From assembly GCF_947172395.1 (NCBI RefSeq), contig NC_069087.1:3286001-3350000 (forward strand): 64,000 bases of DNA, in the 5' to 3' direction. The notes beneath the pieces were generated by a model, which saw only the letters and a list, made by a program, of their open reading frames with translations, was not told where the DNA came from and searched no databases. Source of the DNA: Bicyclus anynana. Taxonomy: Eukaryota; Arthropoda; Insecta; Lepidoptera; Nymphalidae. Shown here piece after piece: positions 57,506 through 64,000 of the stretch (positions are counted from its first letter, which is position 1; every line of letters begins with the position of its first letter). A program made the translations under genes and the position numbers.

Positions 57506-57944
57506 GATGTATAAAAGTGTTGTGCAAACATTAAAGACGTCACTTAGGCCCGACGGCCGACGTAGTCAAACATGTTTGCGTTAACTCTTATGCCACAACA
57601 CCGCGTGGGCGACACTTTCTTTGCCAATGCCTGTATGCTAATCATTATCAGTGCGATGATGGGGCATTATTCACGCATTGGTGCGATAGCGATCTGAGTC
57701 ACACGTAAACAATGGAATTCTCTATACATCGCGTGTGGCGCCTCGGAAAATACTAAGTTAGAATCGTTGGTACGTAGGTACTTCTCGGACAAAGCTTGGC
57801 TTCCTGGGTTCAATTACAGAATTGTTGAGTATTATTATACTCTTATTATTGAGAATAAACCTTTCTGTAAATAACGATGGCTTTGTTGTTTTTTTCTGTT
57901 TTTTTTTTTTACTTAATTCTTTAAAACCCTTTACTACTAATCAC

Positions 57945-58045
57945 TTGATGGTAAAGTAATGATGAAAATTCACACCCCTTTCGGTTTCTATAGAACGCTA
58001 AATCGCTTGGAGGTATGTCATTGCCGGTAGGGTGGTAACTAGTTA
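57945..58045 (-). mobile_element. SINE family A fragment
   Basis: CACACCCCTTTCGGTTTCTA, AACGCTAAATCGCTTGGAGG and GCCGGTAGGGTGGTAACTAG belong to the inverted body. Head and tail are missing. Confidence 0.7.
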
Positions 58046-58299
58046 GAGTTTAAAATGATACAGAATTTTATACTTACATTAAACGTAAAAATATTTTTAA
58101 TGAGAATAATGGTGTTCTGTGAAGTGATGAATATCTCGCTCATCTGTATATTACTGAATGGCTCATAGGTCAAGGGGTTAAGGGTCCGGGATCGTGAGGT
58201 CCGTGGTTTGTGTATCAGTTAAGGTTTTTAAATATGTAAGTAGCATCTTAGAATCCGGTGATATAGCACCCATATGTCTTAGAGAGCACTTTAAGCTTT

Positions 58300-58480
58300 T
58301 TTTTTAGGAAGGCATATTTGCCATATCTTTCAAATATGACCAATGTTCCCAATCCCCTCCAACTAGTCTTGAAAGACTTTGTTAGGAGTGGGTACTACAA
58401 TAGACTAACGGGGCGGGAATCGAACCACCAACCCTCGGTAATGAGACCGACCGTTCTTACCGTTGAGCTACTGACGCTCG
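58300..58480 (-). mobile_element. tRNA-derived SINE, family C, intact
   Basis: It is flanked by a 7-bp duplication AAGCTTT (58293-58299 and 58481-58487). The minus-strand head is AGTAGCTCAACGGTAAGAAC with B box GGTTCGATTCCCGCCCC. The tail GGGAACATTGGTCATATTTG...GGCAAATATGCC ends in poly-A. It shows the unbroken order of the copy at 15133. Confidence 0.82.
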
Positions 58481-58487
58481 AAGCTTT

Positions 58488-59021
58488 CTAACCCAGTTAA
58501 TTAATTTACATCTGATAAGAGATACAAATTTAGTGCATAAAGCACGTACCTACTCATTCTATTGCCTGGCTGGGTATAAAACAACAATACCGCCTATAAG
58601 CTGAATACGTACGTACCAGCGGCGAAGAGTTCATACAAGCCGATTCCCACTGACCTTTAAAAATCCATGCATATTCACTGTTGCACTGTATCTAGGTATA
58701 TGTGAAACCGGAGTTTGTATCACGCTATATGAATTTCCATTTCTTTGGGTCGGCTTACCTTCATCTAAATTCCATCCTTCGCCACTGGTACCTACCCACT
58801 ATACTGCCTAGGAGCTGGGTATGTATCCACTATACCGTCTAAAACAATAGCAGCCATCAATCGAGCCGCCACAAAGCAGCCGCGGGATCTAACCTGTCAG
58901 ACGTGATAGCGATCGCGCTACCACCGCAACACGACATCCGACCGACTTATCGTTACCATCGCGTACGGAGAAATCCCTCCCGATTTGCCCTTTCTTCGTA
59001 CGGATATCAAATAGATAAACT
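58488..59021. other. No supported feature
   Basis: Mixed composition upstream of the RTE-like remnant. It may include older RTE-like sequence, but no conserved block is readable. Confidence 0.4.
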
Positions 59022-59606
59022 AGTTATATCTTTAAGCGATGGCAATGTGGACCATGACGTGAAAAGTAGACTGAATGCGGGAAGGATAAAATGGCGACAG
59101 AACTCAGGTGTACTATATGACCCTCGAATGCCTCTTAGACTTAAGGGTAAAATATACAAAATGGTTGTATGACCTGTCGTGCTGTCTGGATCAGAATGTT
59201 GGGCGGTAAAATGGACGGATAGTAAAAGGACGCATGTGAACTAAATGCGTATGTTGGGAAGGATGTGTGACAAGAATAATTAAAATAAGGAATGAGTGTA
59301 TAAGAGGAAGTCTGCAGGTGGCGCCAGTGACAGAAAAAGGAGGAGTAGAAGGTTAGCTTGGTATGGACATGTAATGCGTAGGGAGGAAAGTCATACTAAG
59401 AAAAATGTTGAATGTGCAAGTGGAATGACATAGGAGGAGAAGAAGAACAAAGAAGAGATAGCTGGATTGTGTGAAATAGAACATGTGTGTAAAGGGAGTG
59501 GATGATGAGTTGATGAGTAATAATATAGAGACGAATGGAGACGATTGAGATATTTTTCCGAACCCACTTAAGTGGGATAAGGGAGAGGAGATGATAATGA
59601 TGATGA
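59022..59606 (+). mobile_element. Degenerate RTE-like LINE, C-terminal third of ORF plus tail
   Basis: In several frames it reads SRLNAGRIKWRQNSGVLYD, LRLKGKIYKMVV (then a stop), SGSECWAVKW, MRMLGRMCD, RRSRRLAWYGHVMRREESH, and ends near WDKGR-like sequence followed by GATGATAATGATGATGAA. These are the conserved C-terminal blocks of RTE-type reverse transcriptases. Frameshifts and stops are frequent, so it is inactive. Confidence 0.75.
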
Positions 59607-60220
59607 AACTAGGTATTTAACTCTCTTCCATTACGCCAGCCACACACAATCGTCAACCGTAATATCGTTATAGGTAGATATGGTTTCGATTTACTATTTT
59701 TCACAGCTTACATACTTAAGCGCGTGCGGACTTGACACTTTAATTTATTTTGATATTTTAGAGAATCTATTAAAGTGACTGTTTATGTTCCTAATTAGTT
59801 TGTTGCAGGAAAAATGTGCCCGACTAATATAGACATGGCTAAATTCACATATTCATAAGAAAAGAGAATGTTCATCGACGCCATTTAAAATTGAGCACGC
59901 GTTAAAAGCGAGCTTATCTGATGCTATAGTACAAGGAATCGAGCGTGTAGAGTATAACTTATAAGGCCAAGGCCCGCTCCGCCCAGTCTGGCGGTGAGCG
60001 CTTGCATGGACACCAGAACTGGGTCAGACGGAACCCTAATAGCTTATGATGAGCCCCTTTTGTAGAACGTTTAGGTTGTCCACTTAATTATTCGAAATTT
60101 TAGCACAAGGTCGCTCCAACCCTGAGCTTTGTGATAGTGCTATTGTGTTAAACCCGGACTGTGTCAACCGGAACTTTTTTATGCGTCATTTTATTCATTT
60201 ATTACGATTTTATTAGATAA
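59607..60220. other. No supported exon
   Basis: An acceptor-like TTTGTTGCAG at 59809 is followed in phase 0 by only seven codons and a stop. I do not call it an exon. Confidence 0.4.
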
Positions 60221-60330
60221 CTAGCGGACACTCGCGACTTCGTCCGCCTTTAGACCTCTTTAATCCAGCCCTTACAGTAGTATCGCTGTAAAAATGGAGT
60301 TACTTCTCCCGTTTTCCCAACATTTCCCTT
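60221..60330 (-). mobile_element. Helitron-like 3' fragment
   Basis: CTAGCGGACACTCGCGACTT followed by CGTCCGCCTTTAG is the inverted 3' terminus. The opposite end is not visible. Confidence 0.5.
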
Positions 60331-60834
60331 CACTGCTCTGCTCCTATAATTACAGTCGAAAATTTCAATTCAAGTTACAGAGGTTACAGCTGATGGTAAG
60401 GGAAGATAGTCTTGGGTGGAACGTTTACTTTACCATCTGTTACACGTAAAGTAAACGAAAGCTGGAATGGCATTCTATATCTTCGCAGCTTGAATCAGGA
60501 TAAACCAAAACGTCCATTCATCAGAGACTGCATAGTACCTACTGACGTGTATGAGATCAGAAGATGTAAAAACCCACTCTTTATTATGCACGTGCTACGT
60601 CGATTAGGTCATTACGTCTCGCTGCACGCTTACAATGCACTCGAAAACGCCAGAGCACATTAAATATCATTATTCCAACGAAAAACTGTGAGCGAGCGTA
60701 AAATCAAACTGACAGCTTCAAATAAGGCATGAAATAATCGTCTAAATTTGTAATGGACGGTGCAAAAGTGAAAATGTGTACGAGATTGTGTTAACTAGAA
60801 CGCGGATAGGTGCAGAATGTGCGTTCCGAGACAG

Positions 60835-61440
60835 GAGGATAAAGGTGCGTACCTACTGACCGGTGTTACGGGGGTGTAACGTACTGTTACAAAGCGAGGA
60901 CAAACAAACATTATAAGATTTCGAAGAGGATAAAGGTGCGTACCTACTGACCGGTGTTACCGCGTGTAACGTACCTACTGTTACAGAGCGAGGACAAACA
61001 TAAAGATTACAAGGAGGATAAAGGTGCGTACCTACTGACCGGTGTTACCGCGTGTAACGTACCTACTGTTACAGAGCGAGGACAAACATAAAGATTACAA
61101 GGAGGATAAAGGTGCGCACCCACTGACCGGTGTTACGGGGGTGTAACGTACTGTTACAGAGCGAGGACAAACATTTTAAATATTACAAGGAGGATAAAGG
61201 TGCGTACCTACTGACCGGTGTCACCGGGTGTAACGTACTGTTACAGAGTGAGGAGAAACATTTTAAAGATTACAAGGAGGATAAAGGTACGTACCTATTG
61301 ACCGGTGTTACCGGGTGTAACGTACTGTTACAGAGCGAGGACAAACATTTTAAATATTACAAGGAGGATAAAGGTGCGTACCTACTGACTGGTGTTACGG
61401 AGGTGTAACGTACTGTTACATAACGAGCACTAACGAACAA
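60835..61440 (+). repeat. Seven-unit minisatellite, 87-91-bp period
   Basis: Units start with GAGGATAAAGG at 60835, 60926, 61014, 61102, 61190, 61277 and 61364, so the period goes 91, 88, 88, 88, 87, 87. Each unit contains GACCGGTGTTAC and the inverted pair GTAAC...GTTAC, then GCGAGGACAAACAT. The 87-bp units keep one frame open with a 29-residue repeat (beginning GCNVLLQSEDKHF, ending AYLLTGVT), but it has no ATG and the 88-bp units break it, so I do not call a gene. Confidence 0.9.
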
Positions 61441-61802
61441 ACATTATAAAAATTACAAACATTACAAATTGAAACAAGAGCATCTGCTGAATTCATTATC
61501 AGCTATTCTTGGCTGATTTTCAAACCTGTGGTAGTCAATCAGTGACAGGCTTGACTTTTCAAAAGTGCTTGTATTTTCAAAAAGCTTACTTTAAATAAAC
61601 GATAAAAAAGTTAGCCATTAGTCGTATGGTAACTAATATTTTTCCTTTAATTTCAAATAAACAAGAGCCGCTCTTTGTTGCACATTTTGTAGAGTCTAGT
61701 ACCATTACTATGGATTACCAATTTTAAACTTCGATTCGTTGGTCCTGTGAGCTCCTTGGTACAAGTCCTGGACTGGACTATGAAGCACCTTATTTAAAAT
61801 TC

Positions 61803-62098
61803 TAACTCAAAATTCAAAATTCATTCATTTCAAGTAGCCTAAGTTTATAAGCACTTTTGAAACGTCAGTTGACTATTTGTAAAGATTCTACCACCGGTGC
61901 GGGTAGGCAGTTTCTGCTGAGAAGAGCTGACAAGAAACTCAACAGTTGCTCTTTTAAAAATACATACAGTATTTTAATTTACAATGGATAACATTGCAAT
62001 CTCTTATAGTTTTACGTCCTGTTTGCAGGTGGAAGCTGATCAAATGGCCTCGTAGCACGTCGACAAAGTAAATGTCTTTTAACACATTGCTTAAAGTT
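61803..62098 (-). mobile_element. Same LINE, most decayed copy
   Basis: ATTCATTTCAAGTAGCC, GTCAGTTGACTATTTGTAAA, GATTCTACCACCGGTGCGGG and CACATTGCTTAAAG line up with the copies at 46031 and 52091, with deletions around 62040-62080. Confidence 0.6.
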
Positions 62099-62628
62099 AA
62101 CCCCAGTCAACCTGCTTTGGTGAAAAACTAAAGCAAACTCTGTTAAATGGCGATAGGGATAGCCCAGTAGAATTGACAGACAAATCAAAAATAGGCTGAT
62201 AATGATAAATTTTAAATATCAACTCTACAAGTAACTGGTCTGGCGTTAAAATTGAACCTACATTGTCTGACACCTGGCGCCAGCCAGCCGTCTCGAAGAC
62301 TAAACGGATCGTAATCACATAATATTTTTTTGCCCACACTCCACTTAACACCGGCAGCTTGTTTCGTCAAGATACAGTTACGATCAGTGGACGTGACGAA
62401 ACGTAGATCGAATTACAAAATGTACCGTTTATGTTATTACGTCTAAACTGTAACGACAAAGAAAACGATTAATCTCTCGGGGAACTAATCGGAAATGGTG
62501 TGCATTCCAATGAGTGCCTTCTTTTTAATGATCTGACTTTCTGATCGGCTCCCGTTTTGTGTATTTCTGATTGTTGCTAACGGATAGTGTACCACTGTTA
62601 CAATGTATCTGGATATAGTCCAGCAGCA

Positions 62629-62817
62629 TCTGGCCTATTCACTATTTTGGTCTTTGTTATCAACCTATTAAAATAAACATCAAATCAATTGACAAAATGT
62701 CATTTACCTACCTGCTATGTGATATCCACCAGTAAGCACCGGATGACGTTTTTACATAAAATTTCAATTTTGTATATGTCAGCTAGCATACGTCATAGTG
62801 AATTAAGCCTGCAGCTG
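62629..62817. mobile_element. ~195-bp MITE (same family as 15926)
   Basis: CTGGCCTATTCACTATTTTG at the left, TAGTGAATTAAGCCTGCAG at the right, with AAACATCAAATCAATTGAC and GTGATATCCACCAGTAAGC inside. Confidence 0.75.
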
Positions 62818-62866
62818 GGTTATTCGGTGTGTTTCGGTCCAGCTGTAATTCGCTAATGCTGGCCAC

Positions 62867-63120
62867 TGACTATCCAATAAACTTGCAGCTTGCTTCCATT
62901 AAAATTCGATAAAATTGTTCGTGTGTTGATCGCGATGTGCATGACGGCTCGACTCTAAGCATTTTTTCTGCTGATCCACGATTCTGCAGCACTTCGTGCA
63001 AAATCGTACAAGTGTTAGGGCCGTCATTTGCAAACTTGAAGTGTTGTGGTCAGCATGAAATCGCTACCGAAGGCATGTCTGCCGTTCGTGCTTCAATAAC
63101 ATAAACCTATTGGATGGTCA
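62867..63120. mobile_element. Candidate MITE with ~17-bp TIRs
   Basis: TGACTATCCAATAAACTT at the left and AAACCTATTGGATGGTCA at the right are inverted with two mismatches. The interior is GC-richer than its flanks and contains a GATCGCGATG palindrome-like block. Confidence 0.5.
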
Positions 63121-63922
63121 TTCGACCCAGTTTGACAATAGTACAAAAATAAAAACGACGAAAAGAGAAACATAATTGATAAGTATTGTAACAACTTCTA
63201 TATTGCTAGGATTTTGTTATTTTATACAAATAAGTGATTGTTGTAAAGGATACATATCAAATTAACTTGTATTCATTGTATGAAACTAATTACTGCAACG
63301 ACTTTGACGGTTTTGAAAGGTAGCATGTTTTAAGACTCTCAACCGTCTAGGTGTAAAGTGTAATTTTTAATATTATAACGCCATTTTTGAGAAAATGTCC
63401 CCAGTCACGATGACGCCCTAAACTCTATAAATGGCAACCGTACCGTGGGTAGGAGCACAGATTAACAAATTTTCAGTTTTCAAAAAAAATATATGTCCAG
63501 AGTGTAGTCTCGCTCTATTATCGAAAACAATGAAATCTCTAAAGTGGAATTTGAATATAGAGAATAAGGTGCTAAGACACGGCAATAGACACGGTAAACT
63601 AAGTTGATTATTATTAAATAACAGTCGCTAACGAACCGTTTAGCGATCGCTAAATCTGTAATGAGGCGGAAGATTGGACCTGAATTAGCACAACGCCAAC
63701 GCTTATTTACATCGTACGCTTATTAATACGATGTTAGGCCACGTACGTTCCAGTTTGAAGTTTGTGTCACTATTGCATATACTCGTACGAGTAATCTAAA
63801 TAATAGCACTACTACATAGTAGAAAATGAAGTCGCTTCCGCTGTATGTTCGCTTAAATCTTTTAAATTATTAGTTAAACTATTTATAAAAAACTTAAATA
63901 AATATTTTTATGCTGTTTTCAG
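63121..63922. other. AT-rich sequence up to the candidate last exon
   Basis: No repeat or open frame recognised. Confidence 0.5.
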
Positions 63923-63961
63923 CAATATATAGTGATTCAAGAGGAAGGTTATTATGTGTAA
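63923..63961 (+). CDS. Possible last exon of the proline-rich gene (tentative)
   Basis: A good acceptor (ATGCTGTTTTCAG, ending 63922) is followed in phase 0, the phase in which exon B ends, by QYIVIQEEGYYV and then a TAA stop. If spliced to exon B, the protein would end in Tyr-Tyr-Val, which fits the hydrophobic-X-hydrophobic pattern of class II PDZ ligands. Against this: the distance is nearly 10 kb, another frame (phase 1) stays open to the window edge past a GTAAGT donor-like site at 63980, and acceptor-like strings are common in AT-rich DNA. Confidence 0.27.
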   Translation, partial: QYIVIQEEGYYV

Positions 63962-64000
63962 AAAAAATACATTTAACAGTAAGTATAGAAAATATATCTG

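Noticed and set aside
59810..59833. Terminal exon of the proline-rich gene after TTTGTTGCAG
   Set aside because: It gives only seven codons before a stop in the required phase and has no other support. The site at 63923 is slightly better but also weak.
61130..61408. 92-codon frame over the minisatellite
   Set aside because: It begins at GTG, is produced by the 87-bp units being divisible by three, and is broken in the 88-bp units.
60835..61440. CRISPR array
   Set aside because: Repeats are directly tandem with 87-91-bp periods and near-identical 'spacers'. It is a minisatellite in a eukaryotic genome.

Overview
The window looks like nuclear DNA from a butterfly or moth (Lepidoptera). The basis is its repeat content: AT-rich sequence with stops in every frame over kilobases; tRNA-derived SINEs of lepidopteran type; Helitron-like elements with TC...CTAG ends and the Lep1-type 3' end (GCGGGCGTCCGCTAG); RTE-like LINE 3' ends that finish in a (TGA)n tail; TACAGGGTG-type TIR elements; and many ACCT/TAGGT runs. 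No rRNA, tRNA gene, CRISPR array or bacterial operon was found. No species can be named from the sequence alone.

Positions 1-51,800 are essentially intergenic or deep-intronic DNA. They hold an archive of small transposons: three ~505-bp TIR elements (1366, 33498, 39508), at least a dozen Helitron-like pieces (two with long (TAGGG/CCCTA)n tracts), five or more SINE types, LINE 3' fragments (RTE-like, Jockey/CR1-like and others), several MITEs and foldbacks, and a set of short near-perfect hairpins. Three places show clear insertion histories: 15057-15762 (MITE containing a SINE containing a LINE end), 24930-25388 (MITE inside MITE) and 43869-44659 (hAT-like element with an 8-bp target duplication, split by a 5'-truncated LINE with its own 13-bp duplication).

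The best host gene evidence is on the + strand at 51,837-54,200. Two very GC-rich, proline-rich exons have good splice sites and compatible reading phase, separated by a 1.9-kb intron that contains a LINE fragment. The gene must begin upstream and continue downstream. A short in-phase candidate last exon lies at 63,923. I do not recognise the protein. A separate possible terminal exon with a cysteine-rich reading frame and a poly(A) signal lies at 49,982-50,233.

Positions 54,200-64,000 are again mostly repeats: SINEs, two RTE-like remnants (57152, 59022), a seven-unit minisatellite with an 87-91-bp period (60835-61440), a LINE fragment (61800) and two MITEs near the end. I found no coherent multi-gene system. 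The interest lies in the repeat architecture and the unidentified proline-rich gene.
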